Source of the DNA: JBKBMT01 sp046295655
GTDB taxonomy: Bacteria; Pseudomonadota; Alphaproteobacteria; Rhodobacterales; Rhodobacteraceae
Assembly: GCA_046295655.1 (NCBI GenBank)
Contig: JBKBMT010000040.1
Coordinates: forward strand, 1 to 26,634
DNA: 26,634 nt
Reading direction: 5' to 3'
Of the stretch, positions 16,084-24,193 are shown piece by piece. A program made the translations under genes and the position numbers. The notes below the pieces were generated by a model. That model ran no database searches. It saw only the letters and a list, made by a program, of their open reading frames with translations, and was not told the DNA's origin. The first letter of the stretch is position 1; the number at the start of each line of letters is the position of its first letter.

Positions 16084-17112
16084 ATGACCAAACATCTGCG
16101 CAGAACCGGCCTTGCAGCCGTCCTTGCCACCACCCTTTCGGCCGCGCCGGTCGCGGCCGAGGTGGCGCTGACCTTCAACTGGTTCATTCCGCCCACCCAC
16201 CTGATGCGGACCGAGATCTTCGATCCCTGGGCCGCGAAGGTCGCCGAGGTGACGAACGGCGAGGTGCGGATCGAGTTCACCACCACCTCGATGGGCCCGC
16301 CCCCGCGCCAGTTCGACATCGTCCAGGACGGCGTGGTGGACATGGCATGGAGCGTGCACGGCTACACGCCCGAACGCTTCCCCCACGCCGGCGTGTCCGA
16401 ACTGCCGTTCATCACGACCACCGGTGAGGCCACCTCGGTCGCCTACTGGCGGGCCTATCAGAAGTTCTTTGCCGACAAGGGCGAGCACGCCGGGGTGAAG
16501 CTGATCGGGCTTTACGTCCATTCACCGGGCACGGTGATGGCGCGGGACAAGGTGCTGGACAACATCGGGGCATTCAACGGCCTGCTGCTGCGCTCGGGCG
16601 GCGGGCTTCAGGACCGGGTGTCGGCCGCGCTCGGGGCCGCAGTCGTGTCCTCCCCGGCGCCGACGACCTACGAGCTGCTCGCCAACGGCGTCGTGGAGGC
16701 GACGCTGATGACGCCCGACGGCTATCTGTCCTTCAACCTCAAGGATCACATCAACACCCAGCTTCTGGTGCCCGGCGGCCTGTTCAACTCGTCCTTCTAC
16801 GTCATGATCAACGAGGACAGCTACAACCGCATCCCGGAATCCGTCCGCGCGGCCTTCGACTCGGTCACCGGCGAGTATCTCTCGGCCATGGGCGGGCGCG
16901 GCTTCGATACCGTGTCCGAGGCCGGTCTTGCGGCGATGAAGGCGGACGGGCGCACGGTGATCGAGGCGTCGCCCGAACTGCTGGCCGAGATGGAGGCGCG
17001 GCTTGCCTTCCTCGCCGACGAGTGGAAGGCGCTGGTGGCCGAGAAATACGGCATCGACGGGCAGGAGGTGATCGACTTCATCAAGGCCGAAGCTGCCGCC
17101 TATGCGCCCTGA
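16084..17112 (+). CDS. dctP: TRAP transporter substrate-binding protein (DctP family)
   Basis: This 342-residue periplasmic receptor captures an organic acid or related solute for uptake driven by an ion gradient. A Sec signal peptide is clear: basic MTKHLRR, a hydrophobic core, and probable cleavage after Ala25 in APVAA. The mature part has the DctP-type helices and a basic conserved segment around residues 180-190 (LLLRSGGGLQDRVSAALGA), where the family usually has an Arg that binds a substrate carboxylate. The start follows AGGGAAAG. It is the first gene of a complete dctP-dctQ-dctM set and lies just after the oxygenase/ligase/SDR genes, so it probably imports their substrate. Confidence 0.92.
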   Translation: MTKHLRRTGLAAVLATTLSAAPVAAEVALTFNWFIPPTHLMRTEIFDPWAAKVAEVTNGEVRIEFTTTSMGPPPRQFDIVQDGVVDMAWSVHGYTPERFPHAGVSELPFITTTGEATSVAYWRAYQKFFADKGEHAGVKLIGLYVHSPGTVMARDKVLDNIGAFNGLLLRSGGGLQDRVSAALGAAVVSSPAPTTYELLANGVVEATLMTPDGYLSFNLKDHINTQLLVPGGLFNSSFYVMINEDSYNRIPESVRAAFDSVTGEYLSAMGGRGFDTVSEAGLAAMKADGRTVIEASPELLAEMEARLAFLADEWKALVAEKYGIDGQEVIDFIKAEAAAYAP

Positions 17113-17704
17113 GCCTTCGCAACCCGGAACGCCCCCCGCCACCACGGGGGGCAGCCCGCGGCGGGTCGAGGATGCCGAATCCGTTGGCCCGCCGACCGGC
17201 CTGCTGGCCGAGTTCCCGGCCGTCCAGCGGCTCGAGCGCATCCTTGCCCTGGCGCCGGCGGCGGTCCTGTTCGCGATGATGGTCCTGACCTTCGTGAACG
17301 TGGTCCTGCGCTACGGTTTCCGGGCCCCGATCTCGGGCGCGCTGGAACTGCTGTCCTACATGATGGGGCTCTTGGTGTTCCTGTCGCTGCCGCTGGTGAC
17401 GGCAAGATCCGAACATGTCCGCATCAGCGTGCTGGACGGCATCATGCCGGTCTGGCTGCGGCGGATCCGCGCGGTCATCTTCAACCTGCTCATGGCGGTG
17501 ATCTGCGGGCTTCTGGGCTGGCGGATGTGGCTGTTCGCCGAACGGCTGCTGTCCTGGGGCGACAAGACGCAGAAATACGGTCTGTCGCTCGGCGGGCTGG
17601 CACAGCTGTTCTCGGTCTCCTGCGCGCTGATGGCGGTGCTGTTCGCGCTGACGGCCCTGCGGGTCGCGATCAGCCGCGACGCTGTGGAACGGGTGGAAAC
17701 CTGA
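17102..17704 (+). CDS. dctQ: TRAP transporter small membrane subunit (DctQ family)
   Basis: This 200-residue membrane protein has four predicted transmembrane helices, beginning near residues 50, 85, 125 and 165. A Trp/Arg-rich loop is typical of DctQ (GWRMWLFAERLLSWG). It works with DctM as the membrane unit of the TRAP transporter. The first ATG at 17102 overlaps the dctP end by 11 bases and gives a Pro/Gly-rich hydrophilic N-terminal extension of about 45 residues before helix 1. This is longer than most DctQ proteins, but I see no better ATG or GTG start inside. It shares one base with the dctM start (TGATG). Confidence 0.9.
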   Translation: MRPEPSQPGTPPATTGGSPRRVEDAESVGPPTGLLAEFPAVQRLERILALAPAAVLFAMMVLTFVNVVLRYGFRAPISGALELLSYMMGLLVFLSLPLVTARSEHVRISVLDGIMPVWLRRIRAVIFNLLMAVICGLLGWRMWLFAERLLSWGDKTQKYGLSLGGLAQLFSVSCALMAVLFALTALRVAISRDAVERVET

Positions 17705-18993
17705 TGCTCGACGGGATCATCGCGCTGGCCATCGTCATGGGCCTGCTGCTTGCAGGCATGCCCATCGCCTTTGCGCTGGGCCTCGTCGCCGTGGTCGGGC
17801 TTGCCTGGCTCCGCAGCCCCACGGCGGCCTGGACCATGACGACCAGCCATATCTTCGATCTGGCCCAGGGCCACACCTTCACCGTCCTGCCGCTCTTCAT
17901 CCTGATGGGAAACTTCATCGCCCGGGCCAGGATCAGCCACGACCTCTATGCCGCCTCGAACGCGTTCCTCGGACACTTCCGCGGCGGGCTGGCGATGGCG
18001 ACGATCGCCGCCTGCGGCGGGTTCTCGGCGGTCTGCGGCTCGTCCATGGCCACCGCCTCGACCATGAGCCGGGTCGCGATGCCGCCGATGCGCGCGCACG
18101 GCTATTCCGACGCGCTGGCGGCAGGGTCGATCGCTGCGGGCGGGACGCTGGGCATCCTGATCCCGCCCTCGGTGATCCTGCTGATCTACGGCATCCTCAC
18201 CTCGTCCAATATCGGGCATCTGTTCATCGCCGGCATCGTTCCCGGCGTGCTGGGCGTGATCGGCTACATGGCCGCGGTTGCGGTGATGACCCGGATCGAC
18301 CCCGCATCCGGCCCGGCCGCCGCCCCGACGCCCTGGCCCGAGCGCATCCGGCTCCTGCGCGGGGTCTGGGCGATCGTCCTGCTGTTCGCCATCGTCCTCG
18401 GCGGCATCTATCTGGGCGTCTTCACGCCGACCGAGGCCGCGGGCATCGGCGCCATGGGGGCATTCCTGTTCGTGCTGGGCAAGCGACGGCTGACCTGGGG
18501 CAGCCTGACCGCGATCCTCGCCGAATCCGCCCGCACCGCGGCGATGATGATCGCGCTGCTGTTCGGCGCCACGCTGTTCAACAACCTGCTCGACATGCTG
18601 GGCTTCGCCACCGCGCTGGGCCGGTTGCTGACCGAGATGGACCCGAACCCGACCCTCGTGCTGGTCGCGATGCTGGGCATCTACTTCGTCCTCGGGCTGT
18701 TTCTGGAAAGCCTGTCGATGCTGCTTCTGACGATCCCGATCTTCTTTCCCATCGTCCAGCATCTCGGGATCGATCCGATCTGGTTCGGCATCCTCGTCGT
18801 CGTGGCGATCGAGATCAGCCTGATCACTCCGCCGGTCGGCCTGAACGTGTTCATCCTCAAGGCGATGGTGCGCGACGTGCCGCTGGCCACGATCTTTCGC
18901 GGCGTGGCGCCCTTCGTGGTGGTGGACATCCTGCGGCTGGGGATCCTGCTTGCCTTTCCGGCCCTCGTTCTTGTCCTGCCGCGGATGATGTAG
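17704..18993 (+). CDS. dctM: TRAP transporter large permease (DctM family)
   Basis: This 429-residue inner-membrane permease has about 12 hydrophobic segments and forms the translocation path. Family landmarks include the glycine-rich AGMPIAFALG near the start, GGFSAVCGSSMATASTM, GGTLGILIPPSVILLIYG, GVFTPTEAAGIG, and the C-terminal ITPPVGLNVFILK. It couples solute import to a sodium or proton gradient. Its start overlaps dctQ by one base. It closes the oxygenase/transport operon, and its stop lies two bases from the end of the convergent gene at 18996. No terminator fits in that gap, so transcription may run into the convergent gene. Confidence 0.95.
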   Translation: MLDGIIALAIVMGLLLAGMPIAFALGLVAVVGLAWLRSPTAAWTMTTSHIFDLAQGHTFTVLPLFILMGNFIARARISHDLYAASNAFLGHFRGGLAMATIAACGGFSAVCGSSMATASTMSRVAMPPMRAHGYSDALAAGSIAAGGTLGILIPPSVILLIYGILTSSNIGHLFIAGIVPGVLGVIGYMAAVAVMTRIDPASGPAAAPTPWPERIRLLRGVWAIVLLFAIVLGGIYLGVFTPTEAAGIGAMGAFLFVLGKRRLTWGSLTAILAESARTAAMMIALLFGATLFNNLLDMLGFATALGRLLTEMDPNPTLVLVAMLGIYFVLGLFLESLSMLLLTIPIFFPIVQHLGIDPIWFGILVVVAIEISLITPPVGLNVFILKAMVRDVPLATIFRGVAPFVVVDILRLGILLAFPALVLVLPRMM

Positions 18994-18995
18994 CA

Positions 18996-19580
18996 TCAGT
19001 CGCGCGCGAGGCCGAGGCGCGACAGGATGCCCGTAGGGTCGCCGGCGGCCGCCGCAAGGCAGAGATCGAACTGGGCAAACCGAGGCCCGATCGCAAGGCG
19101 GCCCCGGCAATGCAGCGCCCCGACCTCGGCATTGAGTGCGGCGAAGTCGGCAAGACCGTCGTGGACCGCCGCCAGGGCCCCGGCATAATCCGCGGTCGCG
19201 ATCAGGCGCGCCTGCGGTGCAAGACGGGGCAGGATATCGAACAGAGGCCCCTGAAACGGCGTCGCGATGCCGCATGCCCCGGCCTCGGCGGGATGGGGAG
19301 CCCCGCCGCGCCCGAACAGGGCGGCATGGGTTGCGGCGAGCGGAACGGAAAAGGCAAACGCTGCGCTGCGCGTTGCGGTCGGGACCTTCGGAAGGATCGC
19401 GTCGATCCCGCCTGAGGCCAGCAGCCCGGGAAGGCCGTCGATACCGGACGGCACGAACTGCAGATCGATGCGTCGGGCCTTTGCCCTCTGCCGAAGAAGG
19501 GCCACCAGGCTGCCTGCGGCCCGACCGCCCTGCCGGTGCGCGAAGGGGGCGAAATCGACCGGATAGCCAATCCTCGACAC
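18996..19580 (-). CDS. Short family 3 substrate-binding-protein-like domain, no signal peptide
   Basis: This is a 194-residue protein from a GTG at 19580. It resembles the ligand-binding domain of polar amino-acid-type ABC transporter receptors (SBP family 3): RIGYPVDFAPFA at the start, GSLVALLRQRAK, LLASGGIDAI, and a TRSAAFAFSVPL segment matching the usual 'R...FS.P' motif. An in-frame ATG at 19646 would add 22 residues but would overlap the divergent gene's start codon and gives no convincing signal peptide. As read, the protein would be cytoplasmic and is shorter than the usual 240-260 residues. There are no ABC permease or ATPase genes nearby. It may be a solo sensor or scavenger domain or a decayed receptor. 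Function is unknown. Confidence 0.6.
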   Translation of the reverse strand: MSRIGYPVDFAPFAHRQGGRAAGSLVALLRQRAKARRIDLQFVPSGIDGLPGLLASGGIDAILPKVPTATRSAAFAFSVPLAATHAALFGRGGAPHPAEAGACGIATPFQGPLFDILPRLAPQARLIATADYAGALAAVHDGLADFAALNAEVGALHCRGRLAIGPRFAQFDLCLAAAAGDPTGILSRLGLARD

Positions 19581-19640
19581 AGCATTGTCCCCAGCCTGCG
19601 CTGCTGCCAGACTGCCACCGGATAGCGCCGGAGACCAGCC

Positions 19641-20321
19641 ATGCATCCGACCGGATTGCCGCCCGACCTCGTGCAGCGCCTGGTCGCGCGGCGCGGGCGG
19701 CTGCATGTGTTCGACCGGCTCGTTCCGGCGCGCTGCGCACTGGTGGTGATCGACATGCAGGCTGCCTTCACCGATGCGCGCAGCCCGCTGTACGTGCCCG
19801 CCGCGATCACGGTCGTCCCGGCGATCAACCGCATGGCGTCGCGGATGCGCGCGGCGGGGGGCACCGTGGCCTGGGTCCGGTCGGCGTTTCCGCCCTCGGA
19901 CAGGGATTGGGTCGCGTTCTTCGAGATGCTGAACCCGCCGGCCTTTACCGCCCCGCTGCGGGCCGCGATGCAGCCCGGCCAATGGGGCCATGCGCCGACC
20001 CCGGGGCTGGAGGCCGTGCCGGCGGATCTGCGGTTCGACAAGGACCGGTATTCGGCCTTCCTGCCCGGCGCCTGCGCCCTGCCCGACGCGCTGCGATCCC
20101 GCGGCATAGATACCGTCCTGATCGCCGGAACCCTGACCGAGATCTGCTGCGAAAGCTCGGCCCGCGATGCGATGATGCAGAACTTCCGGGTGGTGATGCT
20201 GTCCGACGCCTGCGCGACCCGCAGCGACGCGGCCCATGCCGCCAGTCTTGCCGCCATCGCCTCGGCCTTCGGTGACGTGCAGCGGGTCGAGGACGCGATC
20301 GCCTATCTGGAGACCACATGA
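19641..20321 (+). CDS. Isochorismatase-family cysteine hydrolase
   Basis: This is a 226-residue member of the isochorismatase-like hydrolases. The catalytic triad is visible: Asp38 in VVIDMQ, Lys134 in RFDKDRYSAF, and Cys169 in GTLTEICCESSARDA. Relatives with the cysteine include nicotinamidase, N-carbamoylsarcosine amidase and ureidoacrylate amidase (RutB), so amide or ureide hydrolysis is more likely than isochorismate cleavage. About 30 residues precede the core fold. The stop overlaps the next start in ATGA, coupling it to the nucleosidase-like gene. It is divergent from the small binding-protein-like gene across a short gap. The substrate is unknown. Confidence 0.87.
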   Translation: MHPTGLPPDLVQRLVARRGRLHVFDRLVPARCALVVIDMQAAFTDARSPLYVPAAITVVPAINRMASRMRAAGGTVAWVRSAFPPSDRDWVAFFEMLNPPAFTAPLRAAMQPGQWGHAPTPGLEAVPADLRFDKDRYSAFLPGACALPDALRSRGIDTVLIAGTLTEICCESSARDAMMQNFRVVMLSDACATRSDAAHAASLAAIASAFGDVQRVEDAIAYLETT

Positions 20322-20974
20322 CCCCGCCCGATGTCCTGGCCGGACTGCCGGTCCTTTTCGTCATGGCCGCCGAGCCGGAATACGGGCCGATGCTGCGTCG
20401 TCGCATAAGCCCGCTGATGACCGGCGTCGGGCCGGTCGAGGCCGGGGTGGCACTGGCCGCCGATCTGGCCGCGCGTCGGGCGGCCGGCAGGCTGCCAGGG
20501 CTCGTGGTCTCGCTCGGTTCTGCCGGATCGGCGCGGCTGGAACAGGGATCGGTGCACCAGATCGCTGCCGTCGGCTGGCGCGACATCGACGCCTCTGCCC
20601 TGGGCTTTCCGCGCGGCACGGTGCCCTTTCTCGATCAGCCGGCCGAGATACCGCTGCCCTACCGCATCCCCGGCCTGCCGGCGGCGCGGCTGTCCACCGG
20701 GGCCGATGTGGTGTCGGGGGCCGCCTACGCGCGGATCGACGCCGACATGGTGGACATGGAAACCTATGCCCACCTGCGCGCCTGCCAGCGGTTCGGCGTG
20801 CCGCTGATCGGGCTGCGGGGTGTGTCCGACGGTGCGGCCGACCTCGGCGGTCTTTCGGACTGGACCGCGCTGCTCGGGGTCATCGATGGCCGGCTGGCCG
20901 AAGCGGTGGACAGGCTCGAGGCGGCAATTGCGGCAGGACTGATGCAGACGCGACACGACTTTTCCCGACCTTAA
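20318..20974 (+). CDS. MTA/SAH nucleosidase-like protein (PNP/UDP phosphorylase superfamily)
   Basis: This 218-residue protein has the nucleosidase pattern. Glu19 is in MAAEPEY, GVGPVEAG is an early glycine loop, VSLGSAGS is the usual phosphate- or water-site segment, Glu148 is in VDMETYA and Asp171 is in GVSDGA. Glu148 and Asp171 match the ribose-binding and catalytic acid positions of 5'-methylthioadenosine/S-adenosylhomocysteine nucleosidase. The role would be cleavage of adenine (or another base) from a nucleoside in salvage. The start overlaps the isochorismatase stop by four bases. The pairing suggests breakdown of a nucleobase-derived compound, but that is inference. It is somewhat short and divergent, so the exact substrate is open. 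Confidence 0.8.
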   Translation: MTPPDVLAGLPVLFVMAAEPEYGPMLRRRISPLMTGVGPVEAGVALAADLAARRAAGRLPGLVVSLGSAGSARLEQGSVHQIAAVGWRDIDASALGFPRGTVPFLDQPAEIPLPYRIPGLPAARLSTGADVVSGAAYARIDADMVDMETYAHLRACQRFGVPLIGLRGVSDGAADLGGLSDWTALLGVIDGRLAEAVDRLEAAIAAGLMQTRHDFSRP

Positions 20975-21034
20975 CCTAATCTTGCCACATTTCGCGGTGA
21001 TCTGGGCAAGGAGAAACAATATCCGGCCCGACCG

Positions 21035-21493
21035 ATGACCGAGACCGCGACGGCAAACCTGGCAACCACCGGCGGCCTGCCTGCGGGTCTGCGTGTGACA
21101 ACACTCGCCGGGATGATCCCGGTCGAGTTCCTGGAACCGGGCGACCGCGTCGTGACGCGCAGCGGCGCGAGGACGCTCAGACGGGTCGAGGTGACCGTGG
21201 CACGCGATCTGCCCGTGGTCCGCGTGGCGCCGGACACTCTGGGCAGCGGCCGCCCGGACGCGGAGATCGTGCTGCCGGCGGATCAGCCGATCGTGCTGAG
21301 CGACTGGCGCGCCAAGGTGCTCTACGGCACACCCCGCGCCCTTGTTGCGGCCGGACGGCTGGCCGACGGCGAATTCATCCGTGCCGACCGCGTGGCCGAG
21401 CTGAGGATTTACCGGCTGGTGTTCGATCAGCCCCAGGTCATCTATGCCGAAGGCCTGGAACTGGTCGCCGCGCCCGCCCCCGCCCTGGTCTGA
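21035..21493 (+). CDS. Small stand-alone Hint-domain protein, apparently degenerate
   Basis: This 152-residue protein consists almost entirely of a Hedgehog/intein (Hint) type domain like those common in Rhodobacterales. Family-like features are RVTTLAGMIPVEFLEPGDRVVTR at the start of the domain, a middle LPADQPIVLSDW segment, and a late RLVFDQPQVIYAEGLE segment. The residues expected for self-cleavage are missing: no Cys stands at the domain start (GLPAGLRV), the usual middle-block His is absent (ADQP), and the late HE pair reads PQ. The protein contains no Cys at all in the region read. The only purine-rich site (AAGGAG, 21010-21015) is about 20 bases from the ATG, which is long. Function is unknown; a structural role is possible. 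Confidence 0.75.
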   Translation: MTETATANLATTGGLPAGLRVTTLAGMIPVEFLEPGDRVVTRSGARTLRRVEVTVARDLPVVRVAPDTLGSGRPDAEIVLPADQPIVLSDWRAKVLYGTPRALVAAGRLADGEFIRADRVAELRIYRLVFDQPQVIYAEGLELVAAPAPALV

Positions 21494-21572
21494 AACAGTC
21501 CGTCAACGCGATACGCATTGCAGGACCGGGCGGCTCTGCCTAAAGCTTCGCCAAACAGATCGGGGGGAGCGA

Positions 21573-22502
21573 ATGCGCGCGACACGGATCGTCCAGAAGA
21601 TCCTCGGCCATTACGAAGGCGAGACGCCTGGGGTCAAGGCGAACCTGTGCCGGATGCTGATGCACGGACGGCTCGGCGGCACCGGCAAGATGATCATCCT
21701 TCCGGTCGATCAGGGTTTCGAACACGGCCCGGCCCGCAGCTTTGCGCCGAATCCCGAAGGCTATGACCCGCATTATCACTACCAGCTGGCGATCGACGCA
21801 GGCCTGAATGCCTATGCCGCGCCGCTCGGCATGATCGAGGCCGGTGCCGATACCTTCGCCGGCCAGATCCCGACGATCCTGAAGGTGAACAGCGCGAATT
21901 CGCTGATGTCGGGCAGCGCCGGGAAGGATCAGGCGATCACCGCCAGCGTCGATGACGCGCTGCGGCTCGGCTGTTCGGCGATCGGCTTTACCATCTACCC
22001 CGGGTCGGATTGCGCACTGGGCATGTTCGAGGAGATCTCGGCCATGCGGGAGGAGGCGGCGCGCAAGGGCGTTGCAACGGTGATCTGGTCCTATCCCCGG
22101 GGCGAGGGGGTGACCAAGGAGGGCGAGACCGGCATCGACGTCGCCGCCTACGCGGCCCAGATCGCGGCCCTGCTCGGCGCGCATGTCATCAAGATCAAGC
22201 TTTCGACCGATCACCTGATGCAGGACGAAGCCCGCAAGGTCTATCAGGCCCGCGGCATCGACATCGCGACCCAGGCGGCACGGGTCCGCCACTGCATGCA
22301 GGCGGCCTTCAACGGGCGGCGGATCGTGGTGTTCTCGGGCGGGGCGGCCAAGGGTGCCGATGCCGTCTATGACGATGCGCGGGCGATCCGCGACGGGGGC
22401 GGCAACGGGTCGATCATCGGGCGCAACTCGTTCCAGCGGCCTCGCGCCGAGGCGCTGGAGATGCTGGGGCGGCTGGTCGAGATCTATCGCGGCAAGGACT
22501 GA
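21573..22502 (+). CDS. fbaB: Class I fructose-bisphosphate aldolase (archaeal/FbaB type)
   Basis: This 309-residue aldolase of the DhnA/FbaB family reversibly splits fructose-1,6-bisphosphate into dihydroxyacetone phosphate and glyceraldehyde-3-phosphate through a lysine Schiff base. The N-terminal PVDQGFEHGPARSF motif is characteristic. The Schiff-base lysine lies in HVIKIKLSTDH (Lys207 or Lys209). The phosphate-binding end of the barrel is seen in VFSGGAAKG and GSIIGRNSFQRP. The start ATG at 21573 has a strong GGGGGGAG site. It is a single gene, and its stop lies 11 bases from the end of the convergent recN. This metal-independent form is common in Rhodobacteraceae. Confidence 0.92.
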   Translation: MRATRIVQKILGHYEGETPGVKANLCRMLMHGRLGGTGKMIILPVDQGFEHGPARSFAPNPEGYDPHYHYQLAIDAGLNAYAAPLGMIEAGADTFAGQIPTILKVNSANSLMSGSAGKDQAITASVDDALRLGCSAIGFTIYPGSDCALGMFEEISAMREEAARKGVATVIWSYPRGEGVTKEGETGIDVAAYAAQIAALLGAHVIKIKLSTDHLMQDEARKVYQARGIDIATQAARVRHCMQAAFNGRRIVVFSGGAAKGADAVYDDARAIRDGGGNGSIIGRNSFQRPRAEALEMLGRLVEIYRGKD

Positions 22503-22513
22503 GCGGCGCCGGA

Positions 22514-24172
22514 TCAACCCGGCGCGGCAGCCAGCAGCGCCCGGGCGGCGGCGCGAGCGGCGTCGGTGACGGTTTCCCCCGCCAGCATCCGCGCCACCTC
22601 GTCCACCCGCGCCTCGGGGTCGAGCGCGACCACCCGCGACAGGGTGGCGCCGTCAGCCTCGCGCTTCTCGACCCGCCAGTGGCGCGCGGCAAAGGCGGCG
22701 ACCTGCGGCGAATGCGTGACGACCAGAACCTGCGTTGTCTGCGCAAGTGTCTTCAGCCGCCGTCCCACCGCATCGGCCGTGGCCCCACCCACGCCGCGGT
22801 CGATCTCGTCGAAGATCAATGTCCGCCCGCCTGCCGGACCGGCCAGGCATACCTTCAGCGCCAACAGGAACCGCGACAGCTCGCCCCCTGATGCGATCCG
22901 GTTCAGCGGTCCTGCGGGTGTGCCCGGATTCGTCGCGACAGTGAACGTCACGCTGTCCTGCCCGTCGGGACCGGGCCGCACCGGCGACACTGTGGTGCGG
23001 AACCGTGCCCGGTCGAGCTTCAGCGGCGGCAGTTCCGCCTCCATCGCCGCATCGAGCCGGGCCGCCGCATCGCTGCGCAGCGCCGTCAGCCGCGCGCAGG
23101 CACCACGATGGGCGGCCTCGGCCGCAGCCGCCTGCGCCGCAAGTAGCGCAACATCCTCGGCCCCGGTCTCGAGCGCCGCCAGCCGGGCCCGCAGATCGTC
23201 CGCGAAACCGCCCAGGTCGTCGGGCGGCACACCGTGCTTGCGGGCAAGAGCCCGGATCGCGAACAGCCTCTCCTCGATCCTTTCGAGGTGAACGGGGTCG
23301 AAATCCAGCGCCGACACCGCCGCGTCGAGGCCCGCCTGCGCCTCGGACAGTTCGATCAGCGCCCGCCCGAGGGCCGCGATGGGGGCCTCCAGCCGGCCGC
23401 CGGCACGGTCCGCCGCGCCCTCCAGCCGGCGCAGCGCATCGGCAAGCTGGGCCTCGGCGCCCCGGTCCGACAAGGCCGCAACCGCGTGCGCGAGATCTTC
23501 ACGGATACGCGCGGCGCCCTGAAGCTCGCGCCGTTCCCGGTCCAGCGCCGCATCCTCGCCCGGCCCGGGTGCGAGCCGGTCGAGTTCGGAAACGGCGTGG
23601 CGCAGGAAATCCTCTTCCGCCCGGGCGCGCGCGAGGGTGGCCGAAGCGTCGTCGAGCGCGCGGCGCGCCTCGGCCAGCGCGGCCCAGGCCATGCGCACCT
23701 CGGCCAGCGCCGGCTCGGCCCCGGCGAAGGCATCGAGCAAGGGCGCATGGCCCCGCGGGTCGAGCAGTCCGCGGTCGTCGTGCTGGCCGTGCAGTTCCAC
23801 CAGCGGCTCGGTCAGGCTGCGCAGCGCCTCGGCGCCGATCCGGCGGTCGTTCGCCCAGGCCTGACGCCGACCGTCGGAGGACATCGTCCGGCGCAGGATC
23901 AGCTCGTCGCCCGCCGGAATCCCTGCATCGGCCAAAACCGCCAGGACAGGATGCCCCGGCTCGATCCGAAAGATCGCAGTCACCTCGCCGGCCTCGGCGC
24001 CCGGGCGCACCAGATCGGCCCTGCCGCGCCAGCCCAGGACGAAGCCCAGACAGTCCAGCAGGATCGACTTGCCGGCCCCGGTTTCGCCGGTCAACACGTT
24101 GAGCCCCGCCCCGAACGCAAGATCGAGCCGGTCGACCAGCAGCATGTCGCGGATTTCCAGCGCATGAAGCAT
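22514..24172 (-). CDS. recN: DNA repair protein RecN
   Basis: This 552-residue SMC-like ATPase acts in double-strand-break repair. The N-terminal Walker A is GETGAGKS (residues 29-36), and the Q-loop region ELHGQHDD is typical of RecN. A long central coiled-coil part is rich in Ala, Glu and Arg. The C-terminal half has the ABC signature ASGGELSRFLLALK and Walker B LIFDEIDRGVGG, followed by VLVVTHSPQVAA. It lies 21 bases downstream of bamD on the same strand and is the last gene of the division/envelope run. The ligA gene that often follows recN in related genomes is not here; an aldolase gene converges instead. Confidence 0.96.
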   Translation of the reverse strand: MLHALEIRDMLLVDRLDLAFGAGLNVLTGETGAGKSILLDCLGFVLGWRGRADLVRPGAEAGEVTAIFRIEPGHPVLAVLADAGIPAGDELILRRTMSSDGRRQAWANDRRIGAEALRSLTEPLVELHGQHDDRGLLDPRGHAPLLDAFAGAEPALAEVRMAWAALAEARRALDDASATLARARAEEDFLRHAVSELDRLAPGPGEDAALDRERRELQGAARIREDLAHAVAALSDRGAEAQLADALRRLEGAADRAGGRLEAPIAALGRALIELSEAQAGLDAAVSALDFDPVHLERIEERLFAIRALARKHGVPPDDLGGFADDLRARLAALETGAEDVALLAAQAAAAEAAHRGACARLTALRSDAAARLDAAMEAELPPLKLDRARFRTTVSPVRPGPDGQDSVTFTVATNPGTPAGPLNRIASGGELSRFLLALKVCLAGPAGGRTLIFDEIDRGVGGATADAVGRRLKTLAQTTQVLVVTHSPQVAAFAARHWRVEKREADGATLSRVVALDPEARVDEVARMLAGETVTDAARAAARALLAAAPG

Positions 24173-24193
24173 GGTCCAGAACCCGCCGCCGGG

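Noticed and set aside
17356..19740. Minus-strand open frame of nearly 800 codons opposite the TRAP genes
   Set aside because: The translation is mostly Asp/Arg/Gln/His-rich with no domain, and it mirrors the membrane-protein codons of dctQ and dctM.
18996..20974. Futalosine (menaquinone) pathway, suggested by a binding-protein fold next to a nucleosidase
   Set aside because: The binding-protein-like sequence matches amino-acid receptor motifs rather than MqnA or MqnD. An isochorismatase-family hydrolase lies between the two genes, and no other menaquinone gene is present.
20985..21000. CtrA-type half site (TTAACC) upstream of the Hint-domain gene
   Set aside because: Only one half site is present. 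The second TTAA at the proper spacing is missing.
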